Below, one piece after another: positions 17,947-28,281 of a DNA stretch of 64,000 bases. The position numbers were made by a program, and so were the translations under genes. Below the pieces are notes generated by a model, which saw only the letters and a list, made by a program, of their open reading frames with translations, ran no database searches and was not told the origin of the DNA. Origin of the DNA: Acidobacteria bacterium OLB17 (GTDB lineage: Bacteria; Acidobacteriota; Blastocatellia; Pyrinomonadales; Pyrinomonadaceae); contig LLEU01000016.1 in assembly GCA_001567505.1 (NCBI GenBank), forward strand, positions 1 to 64,000. The letters are read 5' to 3'. Position 1 is the first letter of the stretch. Each line of letters begins with the position of its first letter.

Positions 17947-18023
17947 TTCGCTAAACTTCAGTATTCACACAGATTTTCGCTTTTGGAAAAGAACCAAATT
18001 TAAGGATAAGTCCAAGGAAACAA

Positions 18024-19484
18024 ATGTCTAACGTACCTATTACAGTAGCTCATGGCGACGGGATCGGGCCGGAGATCATGGCCGCGACGCTCCATATTTT
18101 GAAGGAAGCCGGTGCACGGCTTGATATTGAAACGATCGAGATCGGTGAGAAGGTCTATCTTGCGGGAAATTCCGCGGGCATCGCTCCGGAAAGCTGGGAC
18201 AGCCTCCGCCGGACAAAGGTCTTCCTGAAGGCGCCGATCACGACGCCGCAGGGCGGCGGATTCTCGTCGCTGAACGTTGCGGTCAGGAAGACGCTCGGCC
18301 TTTATGCGAATGTCCGTCCGTGTGTCTCATATCACCCGTTCGTCGAGACGAAGCATCCGGTGATGGACGTTGTCATCGTTCGTGAGAACGAAGAGGACAC
18401 TTACGCCGGCATCGAATATCGGCAGACCGACCAGGTCGAGGAATGCCTGAAGCTCATCTCGCGTCCCGGTTCGGAAAAGATCGTCCGGTACGCGTTCGAG
18501 TACGCAAAGAAGTTCGACCGCAAGAAGGTCACGTGCTTCATAAAGGACAACATTATGAAGCGGACGGACGGCCTGTTCCACCGCGTTTTCGACGAGATCG
18601 CGAAGGATTATCCGAACATCGAGGCCGACCACTGGATCGTCGATATCGGTTCGGCAAAGCTTGCCGATACGCCCGAGAATTTTGACGTCATAGTGATGCC
18701 GAATCTTTACGGCGACGTGCTTTCGGACGTTGCCGCTCAGATCGCAGGAAGCGTCGGGCTTGCCGGTTCTTCGAATATCGGCGAGAAGATCGCGATGTTC
18801 GAGGCTATCCACGGCTCGGCCCCGCGGCGTGCCGGTCAGAACCTTGCGAATCCGTCGGGCCTTTTCCTCGGCTCGATCCTGATGCTCGTGCATATCAACC
18901 AACCGGACGTAGCCGAGGCCGCACACAATGCGTGGCTACGGACGATCGAGGACGGCGTTCACACCTACGATATGTACAAAGAGGGCGTTTCGAGCGAGAA
19001 GGTCGGCACGAAAGAATTTGCTGAAGCCGTCGTTGCTCGCCTTGGCCAAAAGCCCGAGAAGCTGAAACCCGTGAATTATTCGGCGGCCTCGGCGGAAAGC
19101 TCTGCGTCCGAGAAACCGGCCTATACGATCCGCGAGCCGAAGAAGAAGGAACTTGTCGGCGTCGATGTCTTCCTTGATTGGTGGAAGGGCTCGTTCTACG
19201 GCGTTGCCGATGAGCTCGGCTCGCTCGTTGAGGCTCTCAACGGAGACGGCCTGAAACTCATGAATATCGCGAATCGCGGCGTCAAGGTATATCCGGGCGG
19301 TTTGCCGGACACGTTCACCGTCGATCATTGGCGTTGCCGTTTTGTTGCGGATGCCGGCGAAGGTACGGCCATTTCGCATTCGAAGATAAACTCGCTGCTC
19401 GAAAGGTTCGATTCCGCAGGCCTTGATGTTATCAAGACCGAGAATCTTTACAATTTCGACGGCGTAAAGGGCTATTCGGCCTAG
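18024..19484 (+). CDS. icd: Isocitrate dehydrogenase, Thermus-type with C-terminal extension
   Basis: The 486-residue TCA-cycle enzyme oxidatively decarboxylates isocitrate to 2-oxoglutarate. Seen motifs are the nucleotide-side opening AHGDGIGPEIMAATL, substrate segment RENEEDTYAGIEYRQ, the lysine in KDNIMKRTDG, metal aspartates in NLYGDVLSDVAAQ, and HGSAPRRAGQN in the cofactor loop. Residues after about 340 form the extra C-terminal domain found in Thermus-like enzymes (DVFLDWWKG ... VYPGGLPDTFTVDHW). NADP is the likely cofactor but is not certain from sequence. AAGGA lies 5 bases before the ATG. Confidence 0.93.
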   Translation: MSNVPITVAHGDGIGPEIMAATLHILKEAGARLDIETIEIGEKVYLAGNSAGIAPESWDSLRRTKVFLKAPITTPQGGGFSSLNVAVRKTLGLYANVRPCVSYHPFVETKHPVMDVVIVRENEEDTYAGIEYRQTDQVEECLKLISRPGSEKIVRYAFEYAKKFDRKKVTCFIKDNIMKRTDGLFHRVFDEIAKDYPNIEADHWIVDIGSAKLADTPENFDVIVMPNLYGDVLSDVAAQIAGSVGLAGSSNIGEKIAMFEAIHGSAPRRAGQNLANPSGLFLGSILMLVHINQPDVAEAAHNAWLRTIEDGVHTYDMYKEGVSSEKVGTKEFAEAVVARLGQKPEKLKPVNYSAASAESSASEKPAYTIREPKKKELVGVDVFLDWWKGSFYGVADELGSLVEALNGDGLKLMNIANRGVKVYPGGLPDTFTVDHWRCRFVADAGEGTAISHSKINSLLERFDSAGLDVIKTENLYNFDGVKGYSA

Positions 19485-19495
19485 GATGAGAGCAT

Positions 19496-20293
19496 ATGAG
19501 ATCGCTATTGATCCCGATCGTACTCTTCTTTGCATTCACCTCGTTCTCTCAGACGCAGGATGCAGCTAAATGGCGTGACGAGATCCTTAGCGACTCATTG
19601 GTCTCAAAAACGGACAGCATGGCCGAGGCCTCAAAATACAGCCTCGGCCCTGTTTGGACGACGACAGACAATGCCATCACGCTCGGCTTTATCGGCAAGA
19701 ACTACCAACGGATCCGCATCAAACTGATCACGGCCGTCAAGAGCGGCGACAAAGCCCCGAACACATACGCCGTCTCGGGTGCGTCGCTCGTAAACAAAAC
19801 GTTCCGCAGGTTCAACGGGACGATCCGCATAACGCACTTTCGATACCTAAACCCAGAGGCCGATCCGGCCGTCCAAAACGAATTTGCGGAAAAAGGAGCC
19901 AAGAAACGCGGCATCCTTTTCGGCGATTACACTTTCACTGAAGAAGGTAAAGGCCCGCACACGGGCGTTTTCACCGGCATCCTATATTCGGCCTTTTATA
20001 TCGACGCGAAAGACGTGCTTCATTACGACGACCTTGAGCTCGGGGCCGACGGATTTGCGAACAACCAGTTCGTCGGGACGTGGACATCTTCGGACGGCAA
20101 ACTTTCGTTGGCCTGCAACTGGGGCGACGCCCGGATCCCGCTCTCGGGCCCGCTTGATGTCGGCGACGGTGAATTCTCGCCTGCAAAAGAGTTCATAAAG
20201 TACGGCTGGCAGTCGTACGTTGACGCATATTTCAAAAGCCCTCAGGACGAAAAAGCTCTAGCCGAACAGTCGGCGAAATGGTGGGAGCGATAG
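19496..20293 (+). CDS. Secreted protein of unknown function
   Basis: No family recognised. The 265-residue protein has a signal peptide (MRSLLIPIVLFFAFTSFSQ) and a soluble, probably beta-rich mature part containing a YSLGPVWTTTDNAITLGFIG segment and a late NNQFVGTWTSSDGKLSLACN segment that reads like a lipocalin/THAP4-type strand pair. It follows icd by 11 bases and precedes the 5'-nucleotidase, so it may be co-transcribed with either. Confidence 0.65.
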   Translation: MRSLLIPIVLFFAFTSFSQTQDAAKWRDEILSDSLVSKTDSMAEASKYSLGPVWTTTDNAITLGFIGKNYQRIRIKLITAVKSGDKAPNTYAVSGASLVNKTFRRFNGTIRITHFRYLNPEADPAVQNEFAEKGAKKRGILFGDYTFTEEGKGPHTGVFTGILYSAFYIDAKDVLHYDDLELGADGFANNQFVGTWTSSDGKLSLACNWGDARIPLSGPLDVGDGEFSPAKEFIKYGWQSYVDAYFKSPQDEKALAEQSAKWWER

Positions 20294-20331
20294 GTACGCT
20301 GCCGCTTCGTGCCTGAAGCGAGGAGACAAGA

Positions 20332-21891
20332 ATGAAGAAGCTCAGTTTTGCGGCCCTTTTCGCAGTTTTGCTGACCGCGGCCGCCCTCGTCCCCGCACAG
20401 AAACTCAACGTACTCTATACCAACGACCTGCACTCGCATTTCGATCCGCAGATCGTCCCTTGGGCCGATAAAACGCGCCCGATAGGCGGTTTTGCGAACA
20501 TTGCGGCCTTGGTCAAACGTGAAAAGGCGGCGAATCCGAACACGGTGTATTTCGATGCGGGTGACTTCTTTGCCGGCCCGTATGTCAGTTCGCTCACAAA
20601 GGGAGAGGCGATCATCGACGCGGCAAATTATCTCGGCCTTGACGCCGCCTGCGTCGGCAACCACGAGTACGATTACGGCTGGGAGAACGCCTATAAGCAG
20701 TTCCAGCTCGCCAAGTTCCCGCTTCTGAACGGCAACATATTCGTCAAAGGCACTGACAACCTGCACTGGAACAAGCCCTACATCATCAAGGAGGTCAACG
20801 GCATTCGGCTAGGCATTATCGGCCTTCACGAGAAGTTCGCGTTCGAGGACACGGTCGCTCCCGTAATGGTAAAGGGCGTTGAGGTGCGTGATGAAAAGGT
20901 TTATCTCCGCAAATACATTAAAGAACTCCAGCCGAAGACCGACCTTATCGTCCTGTTGATCCATATTGGCATTCCGGGCACGCAATCGACCGGCGGCGAA
21001 AAGGACGTAATTCGCAATCACCAGCACGACATCGACCTCGCAAATGCCGTCCCCGGCGTCGATCTGATGATCACAGGCCATCCGCACAGCGGCACGCCCA
21101 CACCGATCGTCGCGAACGGCACGATCATCGTCTCGACCGATGCTTACACGATCGAGCTCGGCAAACTTGAGATCACCTACGACAAGAAACTAGACAAGAT
21201 AACGGACTACAAGAATCACTTCAAATACCTTTACGACGATGAGGTCGAGGACGACCCCGAAATGGTCCGCGTCATCAATAAGTGGAAAGACAAGCTCCGC
21301 AGCATTACGGAAGAAAAACTCACCACCCTCACCGCGCCGCTAACGCGTTCCTACAGCGAATCTTCCGGAATGGGGAATATGACTGCGGATTCAATGCTTG
21401 CGGCTTATCCTGAATACGATCTTGCGGTGACGAACAGCGGCGGCCTGCGGCAGGATCTTGAAAAAGGAGTCGTGACGGTCGGGCAGTTGATCTCCGTGTT
21501 CCCGTTCCCGAACACCATCGTTCAGCTCGAGATAAAAGGAAGGCACATCCGTGAGGCCTTCGAACACGGGGCCGGACTTACGAACGGGATCGTCCAGGTA
21601 TCAAAGGGCGTGCAGTTCACCTACGACGAATCAAGGCCCGTCGGCAGCCGTATAACAAAATTCAGTATCAAAGGCGTTCCCCTTGACGATGAAAAGACCT
21701 ACAAGGTCTTGACCTCCAACTATCTGGCGGACGGCGGCGACGGATATTTTGCATTTGGGAAGGCCTCGTCGTATAAACTGACGGGCGTTGATATTCTCGA
21801 TGCGATGATCAAATATTTGAAGCAGTTCAGATCCTTTGAACCGGACACCGAGAAACGCGCGCAGAACGTCACTCCTGGAAAGAAGAAGTAA
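20332..21891 (+). CDS. Secreted 5'-nucleotidase / UshA-like metallophosphoesterase
   Basis: The 519-residue periplasmic enzyme has a signal peptide (to about residue 23). The binuclear-metal phosphoesterase domain carries LYTNDLHSHFDP, YFDAGDFFAGPY, GNHEYDYG, and the TGHPHSGTP histidines. A 5'-nucleotidase C-terminal substrate domain follows (VTNSGGLRQDLEKG; LADGGDGYFAFGKAS). It probably hydrolyses extracellular nucleotides or sugar nucleotides to salvage nucleosides and phosphate. A GGAG lies before the ATG. purE starts 9 bases after the stop. Confidence 0.9.
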   Translation: MKKLSFAALFAVLLTAAALVPAQKLNVLYTNDLHSHFDPQIVPWADKTRPIGGFANIAALVKREKAANPNTVYFDAGDFFAGPYVSSLTKGEAIIDAANYLGLDAACVGNHEYDYGWENAYKQFQLAKFPLLNGNIFVKGTDNLHWNKPYIIKEVNGIRLGIIGLHEKFAFEDTVAPVMVKGVEVRDEKVYLRKYIKELQPKTDLIVLLIHIGIPGTQSTGGEKDVIRNHQHDIDLANAVPGVDLMITGHPHSGTPTPIVANGTIIVSTDAYTIELGKLEITYDKKLDKITDYKNHFKYLYDDEVEDDPEMVRVINKWKDKLRSITEEKLTTLTAPLTRSYSESSGMGNMTADSMLAAYPEYDLAVTNSGGLRQDLEKGVVTVGQLISVFPFPNTIVQLEIKGRHIREAFEHGAGLTNGIVQVSKGVQFTYDESRPVGSRITKFSIKGVPLDDEKTYKVLTSNYLADGGDGYFAFGKASSYKLTGVDILDAMIKYLKQFRSFEPDTEKRAQNVTPGKKK

Positions 21892-21900
21892 GGATCGCAA

Positions 21901-22412
21901 ATGAAAGCACCCGCCGGTAAACGAAAGAGCCCGCCGCCGATCGTCTCCATCATTATGGGGAGCAAGAGCGACTGGCCGACGATGAAGCTTGCCGCCGATA
22001 TACTTGAGGAATTCGGCGTCGAGCACGAGACGAAGATCGTCTCGGCGCACCGCACGCCCGACCTTCTCTTCGAGTTTGCACGGTCGGCCGAAGAACGCGG
22101 CATCGAGGTCATTATTGCGGCGCCGGCGGAGCCGCTCACCTGCCGGGAATGTGTGCTTCGCAGACGGTATTGCCAGTGCTAGGCGTACCGATCTTAAGCC
22201 GCGCTCTCAAGGGCATGGATTCGTTGCTTTCGATCGTGCAGATGCCCGCCGGTGTTCCCGTCGGGACGCTCGCGATCGGGGATGCAGGTGCGAAGAACGC
22301 CGCGCTTCTCGCGATCGCGATCCTTGCAAACTCTCGCCCCGAACTGCGCGGCCGCCTGCACAAATTCCGCTCGCGCCAAACGAAGGCCGTTCTCACGACG
22401 AAGCTTAAATAA
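21901..22412 (+). CDS. purE: N5-carboxyaminoimidazole ribonucleotide mutase (frameshifted)
   Basis: A protein of about 170 residues catalysing N5-CAIR to CAIR in purine synthesis. The first frame gives the PurE signature [21 protein letters not shown] and [16 protein letters not shown], and then breaks near 22121-22124. The next frame resumes [19 protein letters not shown] and continues [40 protein letters not shown], to the stop at 22412. One G is missing from a GCGGGC context. The partner purK begins 3.1 kb further on, beyond an opposing gene. Confidence 0.93.
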
Positions 22413-25255
22413 CTCGGCCGCCGAACGCGGGTCGACTGCGGTGTGAAGGTAAGGTCCGTCACGTCCTCGCCCAAAGAGACGATCTGCGGGGCGAACTGAA
22501 AACGTTTCGAGACAATTGATACGACGACGGTTTGCCCGGCCTCGATCCCGTCAAATCGGAAATATCCGAACGAGCCCGTTATCGCACGCCGCCTTTCGCC
22601 GCTTTCGAGCGTCAGTATGACTATGGCGTTTCGCAGCCCGTAGCCGTTCGGAGCAAGCACACGGCCGCCAATAGAGACCGGTGCGGCGGTCGGGATAAAG
22701 CTGTTCACGAAGAAGAACGCCGCACCCTGATCGGCTGCCTGCGGTGCGAGCGGGACCGAAACAGAGACATCCGACAACGGAGCCCCGACGACGATCTTGT
22801 CACCACTGAGTGCGACGCTGCGGCCGAATTGATCGCCTCCCGTGCCTCCGGTGCTGTTCAACTGAGTCTGCTGCGTCCAGGAAACCCCTGAGCGGATGAA
22901 AACCAACGCAGAACCCTGATCGACGTTCCCTCCGACATCGTCCTTATATGCGCCGACGACCGCTGCATCGCCATTGAGCGAAACGCTAATGCCGAACTCA
23001 TCGCCCTGGGCACCGTTCGTGTCGGTCAACTGGGCCTCTTGCGACCATGAGTTTCCGGACCGTGTGAAGACGAACGCCGAACCTTGATCCGCGTTCCCGT
23101 TGACATCGTCCTTATTTGCGCCGATGATCGCCGTGTTGCCCGAGATCGAGACACTGGTTCCGAACTCATCGCCCGTCAGTCCGCCGTTACCGAATAATTG
23201 TGCCTGCTCCGTCCAGAATCCGCCGGAGCCCGTAAAAACATACGCTGAGCCTTGATCCACGACCCCACCGACCGTGTCTTTATTTGCGCCGACAACGACT
23301 GTGCCGCCCGAGAATGCTACGCTTACGCCAAAATGATCGCCCGCCGAAGCTGACGTGCTCGTCAGCTTCGCCCGTTGAGACCAGCTACCCGAAGACCGCG
23401 TAAAAACAACAAATGCACCCTGATCGACATTCAGTGGTAGATCGTAAAGGTACGCGCCGACTATTACCGTATCCGCCGATATTGCGACGCTGATCCCGAA
23501 GCCGTCACCTGGATTTGTACCGCCGGCCCCATCGATCAGCTTTCCCTGTTGGGGCCAGGTGGATCCCGTTCGCACAAAAACGTACGCGGAGCCTTGGTCG
23601 GCATTCGTGCCGACATCATCCGCGGGGGCGCCGACCACCACGGTGTCAGCGGAAATTGCTACGCTTGTACCGAACAGGTCTCCCGCGGCTCCGTCTCCCG
23701 CAAGCAATATTGCCTGCTGGGTCCATGCCGATCCGGAACGAACAAAGACGTATGCAGAGCCCTGATCGGCGCCTCCGACGTCATCATGCGTACTCGCCCC
23801 AACGACAGCCGTATCGCCGGAGATCGCGACGCTGATGCCGAAAGAATCCCCCGCCGCCGCGCCTGACGGCACGGTTTGCGATTCCTGTGTCCAGCCGGTG
23901 CCAAGGACGCGATAGATGAACGCCGAGCCCTGATCGGCATTCGCTCCGATGTCATCAAGGGGTGAGCCGATAATGATGTTATTGCCGGAAATCGCGGCGC
24001 TATAGCCGAACCAATCGTCCCCGCCGTCCTCATTGGCGGTCAACTTTGCTACTTGGGTCCAAACCGAGCCCGTACGCTCAAATACGTACGCCGAACCCTG
24101 GTACGGTTCTCCGGTCACGTCGTCTGGATATGCGCCGACCACGGCCCTGTCGCCCGATATCCCGACGCTTGATCCAAAAAAGTCGTCGGCTTGACCATCA
24201 GAAGCTGTTAGTTGCGCCTGCTGCGACCAGGTCACCCCTGACCTTGTGAAGACATACGCCGAACCCTGCTGATTCCCGCCAACAATGGTCAGGGGTGCCC
24301 CTAGAATGGCCGTATCACCCGAAACGGCGACGCTGGCGCCAACTTGTTCACGCTCCGTTCCCGCCGTAAGCTCAGCCTGCTCTACCCAGGTTGAGCCGGA
24401 ATAGACGAATACGAAGGCCGAACCCTGATCGCTATGCGAGCCAACATCGCGCATTGGTGCTCCGATCACCGCTGTGCCGCCCGATAGGGCGACGCTGTAG
24501 CCGAACTGGTCATCCGTTCCCGGGGTCGATCCGAAGAGCTGCTGAGTCCGGGTCCAAGTCGACCCCGTTCGTTCGAAGACATAGGCCGAGCCATGGTTTG
24601 AGGATTGATCGTCATCGAGGAATGCGCCGACGATCGCCGTATCACCATAGATCGCTACACCCGAGCCGAAGCGGTCCCCATTCTGAGGGGAATCCGCTGT
24701 AAGCTTTGCCTGCTGGCTCCAGTTAGATCCGTTTTGGACAAAGACATAGGCAGCTCCCTGAATGGAACTTGCTTCGAATGCGCCCACGATAACGCTGTCG
24801 CCGGAAATGGCAACACTCCATCCGAACAGATCGCCTGCCGCACCGTCAGAAGCGGTCAAGATCGCCTGCTGCGTCCAAGCTGTACCGCTCTGCTGAAAGA
24901 CATAGGCCGCGCCCGTATCGCTTAAATATCCCGGGGCACCGACGACCGCGAGGTCGCCTTGGATGGCGACGGCGTTCCCGAAGTAATTATTCGTCGTGCC
25001 ATTTGAGAAAATGACCTTCGCCGTCTCGCCGACCGCTCCCTCAGGCGTTGGCGATCCGGGCTGGCCGTCCTTACCGCGGGCGGCGTTAAAGGCCGCTTTC
25101 AGGCTGTCATAACGGCCGGTATTTTTAAGCTGCTCGACAGCTTTTTCGCCCGAAAGTGTGGTTGGCTGGGGGGCGGTGTAGTCCTGAGCGTAGAACGCGG
25201 CAGCAAGGATCACTATCCAAAACACAATGACAACTCGATCGAGGATCTGCTTCAT
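22136..25255 (-). CDS. Secreted FG-GAP repeat protein with C-terminal carboxypeptidase-regulatory-like domain
   Basis: Up to 1039 residues. A signal peptide (ends near YAQDY) is followed by 14 tandem repeats of about 55 residues, each shaped like [16 protein letters not shown], then [14 protein letters not shown], then [17 protein letters not shown]. These are FG-GAP/integrin-type beta-propeller blades. A regulatory-like domain then ends at [10 protein letters not shown]. The final 99 residues lie antisense to purE and have no domain character. A one-base indel near 22437 would instead end the protein at 22405, so the natural end is probably there. Surface or secreted adhesive roles are usual for such propellers. 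AAGGA lies before the ATG. Confidence 0.82.
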   Translation of the reverse strand: MKQILDRVVIVFWIVILAAAFYAQDYTAPQPTTLSGEKAVEQLKNTGRYDSLKAAFNAARGKDGQPGSPTPEGAVGETAKVIFSNGTTNNYFGNAVAIQGDLAVVGAPGYLSDTGAAYVFQQSGTAWTQQAILTASDGAAGDLFGWSVAISGDSVIVGAFEASSIQGAAYVFVQNGSNWSQQAKLTADSPQNGDRFGSGVAIYGDTAIVGAFLDDDQSSNHGSAYVFERTGSTWTRTQQLFGSTPGTDDQFGYSVALSGGTAVIGAPMRDVGSHSDQGSAFVFVYSGSTWVEQAELTAGTEREQVGASVAVSGDTAILGAPLTIVGGNQQGSAYVFTRSGVTWSQQAQLTASDGQADDFFGSSVGISGDRAVVGAYPDDVTGEPYQGSAYVFERTGSVWTQVAKLTANEDGGDDWFGYSAAISGNNIIIGSPLDDIGANADQGSAFIYRVLGTGWTQESQTVPSGAAAGDSFGISVAISGDTAVVGASTHDDVGGADQGSAYVFVRSGSAWTQQAILLAGDGAAGDLFGTSVAISADTVVVGAPADDVGTNADQGSAYVFVRTGSTWPQQGKLIDGAGGTNPGDGFGISVAISADTVIVGAYLYDLPLNVDQGAFVVFTRSSGSWSQRAKLTSTSASAGDHFGVSVAFSGGTVVVGANKDTVGGVVDQGSAYVFTGSGGFWTEQAQLFGNGGLTGDEFGTSVSISGNTAIIGANKDDVNGNADQGSAFVFTRSGNSWSQEAQLTDTNGAQGDEFGISVSLNGDAAVVGAYKDDVGGNVDQGSALVFIRSGVSWTQQTQLNSTGGTGGDQFGRSVALSGDKIVVGAPLSDVSVSVPLAPQAADQGAAFFFVNSFIPTAAPVSIGGRVLAPNGYGLRNAIVILTLESGERRRAITGSFGYFRFDGIEAGQTVVVSIVSKRFQFAPQIVSLGEDVTDLTFTPQSTRVRRPSYLSFVVRTAFVWRERNLCRRPRSSGREFARIAIARSAAFFAPASPIASVPTGTPAGICTIESNESMPLRARLKIGTPSTGNTVCEAHIPGR

Positions 25256-25539
25256 ACTTCACTTCCTTAAAGACCCGACACAAATAAGCACAAGCCCGCT
25301 CGGCGGGAGCGGTAAACGGGCAAAAAATTTGACCTTTCAAACTTTATACGAGCATTCCGACAGGTCCTGCTACGGCCAAATGTGTAGCTTCGAGTGACCT
25401 ATTCGGCGAAGGAGCGGCAAGATCCTGCGACTGGACTCCCAAAGGCTGCCTAACTCGCAACGAGATCTTGCGTGCGGGCCGGGCGGAAATTTCGACTTAA
25501 TGCTATATGTGCTAATCTAGGGTTCTTTTTCGCATTCTT

Positions 25540-26679
25540 GTGACAAAAGCGATCCTGCCAAATTCCACGATCGGCATCTTCGGAAGCGGCCAGCTCGGGC
25601 GAATGTCCGCCATCGAGGCCCGCAAGCTCGGATATCGCGTACACACGTATTCGCCGGGCCGCAACACGCCTACCGGCCAAGTTGCCGATGCCGAAACAAC
25701 GGCGTCCTACGACGACCTTTTCGAGGTGCGCACCTTCGCGCAAAGCGTCGATGTGGTCACGTTCGAGTTCGAGAACGTTCCGTCCGCGACGATCGAAGCT
25801 GCCGCGGAATTCGCTCCTGTGCATCCTCGTGGGCAAGTGCTGCACACGACGCAGGACAGGCTTCGCGAAAAGACGTTCCTCGAAAAGCACGGATTCCCGC
25901 TTGCCGGTTTCCGCCGGATACGCACGATCGAGGACCTTTTTAAGGGCGTCGAGGAGATCGGGCTTCCGGCAGTGCTGAAGACGGCGGGTTTCGGTTATGA
26001 CGGCAAAGGCCAGGCCCGCATCAACGCTCACAGCGAGATCGAGGCCGCATTCGATCCACTCAACGGCCGGGAAGCCGTTCTTGAGCAGTTCGTTGCCTTC
26101 GAAAAAGAGATCTCCGTTGTCTGCGCACGCGGAATGGACGGAAGCTTCGCGCATTTCGGCGTGATCGAGAACGAGCATACGAACCACATTCTCGATGTCT
26201 CGACCGCACCGGCAGAGGTTGACGAAGCCACGGCAAAAGACGCTGTCGAGATCGCACGAGCGATCGCCGAGGCGTTCGAATATGTCGGCACGTTGGCCGT
26301 TGAGTTCTTCCTCGAGGGCAGCGGCAAGCTCCGCGTCAACGAGATCGCCCCGAGGCCGCACAATTCGGGGCATTTGACGTTCGATGCCTGCGTCACATCA
26401 CAGTTCGAGCAGCAGATCCGTGCGGTATGTGGCCTTCCGCTCGGTTCGACCGAGTATCATTCACCGGCGGCGATGGCGAACCTGCTTGGCGACATTTGGG
26501 AGAACGGCGAGCCGAATTGGGCCGCCGCTCTTGCCGATCCGCACATAAAACTGCACCTTTACGGCAAATCCGAACCGAAACGCGGCCGCAAAATGGGACA
26601 CATTACCGCGCTCGCGGATTCATCAAAAAAAGCCGCCGAGATCGTCCGTGCGGCACGCGAAAGGCTGCTCGATCGGTAA
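25540..26679 (+). CDS. purK: N5-carboxyaminoimidazole ribonucleotide synthase
   Basis: The 379-residue ATP-grasp enzyme uses ATP and bicarbonate to carboxylate AIR, feeding PurE. Features in order: dinucleotide-like GSGQLGRMSAIEARKLGY, FEFENVPSATIEAAA, TQDRLREKTFLEKHGFP, TAGFGYDGKGQARI, LEQFVAFEKEISVV, VEFFLEGSGKLRVNEIAPRP and HNSGHLTFDACVTSQFEQ. The start is GTG at 25540 with no obvious Shine-Dalgarno. The 284-base gap before it holds the promoter side of the FG-GAP gene and an inverted repeat at about 25299-25326; I see no gene there. Confidence 0.95.
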   Translation: MTKAILPNSTIGIFGSGQLGRMSAIEARKLGYRVHTYSPGRNTPTGQVADAETTASYDDLFEVRTFAQSVDVVTFEFENVPSATIEAAAEFAPVHPRGQVLHTTQDRLREKTFLEKHGFPLAGFRRIRTIEDLFKGVEEIGLPAVLKTAGFGYDGKGQARINAHSEIEAAFDPLNGREAVLEQFVAFEKEISVVCARGMDGSFAHFGVIENEHTNHILDVSTAPAEVDEATAKDAVEIARAIAEAFEYVGTLAVEFFLEGSGKLRVNEIAPRPHNSGHLTFDACVTSQFEQQIRAVCGLPLGSTEYHSPAAMANLLGDIWENGEPNWAAALADPHIKLHLYGKSEPKRGRKMGHITALADSSKKAAEIVRAARERLLDR

Positions 26680-26734
26680 AAATCTTAACTCTGTTTTGGA
26701 GTTTTCCCTTCTGATAAAGCTAGACTGTCCTGTT

Positions 26735-27235
26735 ATGGCTGAAACGCTTTCGGTCTCACAGACGACGGACAGAGCGGCGATGTATGCCGAACTGGCGCCG
26801 CAGATCGCCGCGATCATCGACGGCGAGTCGAACCTGACGGCGAATTTGGCGAATATCGCCGCCGCGCTCAAGCAGACGTTCGGCTTCTTTTGGGTCGGGT
26901 TCTACGTCGCAAGAGGCGGTGAACTTGTTGTCGGGCCATATCAGGGGCCGCTTGCCTGTACGAGGATCGCTTTTGGAAAGGGCGTTTGCGGTGCGGCATA
27001 TTCGAGCGGCGAGGTGCAGGTCGTCCCGGACGTTGATAAATTCCCGGGACACATCGCCTGTGCGAGCGAATCACGTTCGGAGATCGTCGTGCCGATCTTT
27101 AAGCCGTCGGGCGAAGTTTGGGGCGTTCTGGACGTTGACAGCGACAAATTGAACGGCCTCGGCGATGATGACGCCCGAGGCCTAACCGAGATCGTTAGAG
27201 TTTTAGAGAAGACATTCACGGAGGAAACTGTTTGA
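26735..27235 (+). CDS. msrC: Free methionine-(R)-sulfoxide reductase (GAF domain)
   Basis: The 166-residue single GAF-domain enzyme reduces free methionine-R-sulfoxide. The family cysteines are present: GPLACTRIAFGKGVCG supplies two and GHIACASESRSEIVVP the third, with the surrounding QVVPDVDKFP. The ATG at 26735 gives the usual length; upstream codons run back toward purK without support. Its TGA overlaps the TTG start of terC by 4 bases. Confidence 0.9.
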   Translation: MAETLSVSQTTDRAAMYAELAPQIAAIIDGESNLTANLANIAAALKQTFGFFWVGFYVARGGELVVGPYQGPLACTRIAFGKGVCGAAYSSGEVQVVPDVDKFPGHIACASESRSEIVVPIFKPSGEVWGVLDVDSDKLNGLGDDDARGLTEIVRVLEKTFTEETV

Positions 27236-28281
27236 CACCTGTAGAACATCCGCTTTGGGTTTGGCTGCTGTTTTTTGGCGTTGTGTTTGCCGCCCTTTTC
27301 GTTGATATCGGAATCGTGAACCGCAAGGCGCACGCGCCGACGCGCCGCGAAACGGTCGTCTGGAGCATCATTTGGGTGTCGCTGGCGATCGCCTTCAATG
27401 TGTTCATCTATTGGCAGGTCGGCAATCACACCGGCGATTGGACACTTGCGTTCACGCAGGCAAAGCTTTTCCTCACCGGTTATCTGATCGAACTCTCGCT
27501 CTCGGTCGATAATCTCTTCGTTTTCCTGCTCATCTTTACGTTCTTTAAGGTCCCGAAGAAGTTCCAGCATCGCGTTCTTTTCTGGGGCATTATGGGAGCG
27601 CTCATCCTCAGGATGCTGATGATCTTTGCCGGCGCCGAGCTAGTCGAGCGTTTTCATTGGATCATCTATATCTTCGGCGCGTTCCTCGTCTATACCGGCA
27701 TCAGTATGTTCAAGACGTCGGATGATAACTTCGAGCCGCACGAGAGTGCGATCGTAAGATTCGCGACGAAATACATACGCATTTCAAAGCATTATGACGG
27801 CGACAGGTTCTTCGTCGTAAAGGATGGAGCGCGCGTCGGCACACTGCTGCTGCTCGTCCTCATCACGGTCGAATTCACCGATCTTGTCTTCGCGGTCGAT
27901 TCCATACCGGCGATCTTCGGCATCACGACGGACCGATTTCTTGTCTATACATCGAATATTTTTGCGATACTTGGTTTGAGGACGTTCTACTTCCTGCTTG
28001 CAGGCCTTGCCGAGCGTTTTCACCTGCTGAAGTACGGGCTTGCGGTCGTCCTGACCTTCATCGGCTTAAAGATGCTCTTGCCACTTTTCGCTCAAGGGCT
28101 GATAATGTTCTACGGCGCACAGGGCGGGCCGGAATTCCTGCGCAAGTTCGTTGCAGGAGAGTACGACAGCCATGTTGTGGATATCTCACTCATCGTCGTG
28201 ATCGCAACGATAACGATGTCTGTTGTCCTCTCATTGATCTTCCCGCCTCGCCACGGCACAAAACCGGCAGATGGAGAATAA
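27232..28281 (+). CDS. TerC/Alx family integral membrane protein
   Basis: The 349-residue inner-membrane protein has about eight to nine hydrophobic segments. The family signatures are ELSLSVDNLFVFLLIF and VEFTDLVFAVDSIPAIFGIT, with paired acidic residues inside membrane helices. TerC/Alx proteins are tied to tellurite resistance and, for Alx and relatives, manganese export. The start is TTG 27232, supported by a GGAGG 7 bases upstream (27220-27224) and the 4-base overlap with msrC. Confidence 0.92.
   Translation: MTPVEHPLWVWLLFFGVVFAALFVDIGIVNRKAHAPTRRETVVWSIIWVSLAIAFNVFIYWQVGNHTGDWTLAFTQAKLFLTGYLIELSLSVDNLFVFLLIFTFFKVPKKFQHRVLFWGIMGALILRMLMIFAGAELVERFHWIIYIFGAFLVYTGISMFKTSDDNFEPHESAIVRFATKYIRISKHYDGDRFFVVKDGARVGTLLLLVLITVEFTDLVFAVDSIPAIFGITTDRFLVYTSNIFAILGLRTFYFLLAGLAERFHLLKYGLAVVLTFIGLKMLLPLFAQGLIMFYGAQGGPEFLRKFVAGEYDSHVVDISLIVVIATITMSVVLSLIFPPRHGTKPADGE

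Noticed and set aside
22139..22435. Genuine 99-residue C-terminal extension of the FG-GAP protein
   Set aside because: It is antisense to the conserved second half of purE, has no domain character, and a one-base shift yields a stop at 22405.
25450..26373. Minus-strand frame opposite purK
   Set aside because: The plus strand encodes a complete PurK with all ATP-grasp motifs; the antisense product has no recognisable feature.
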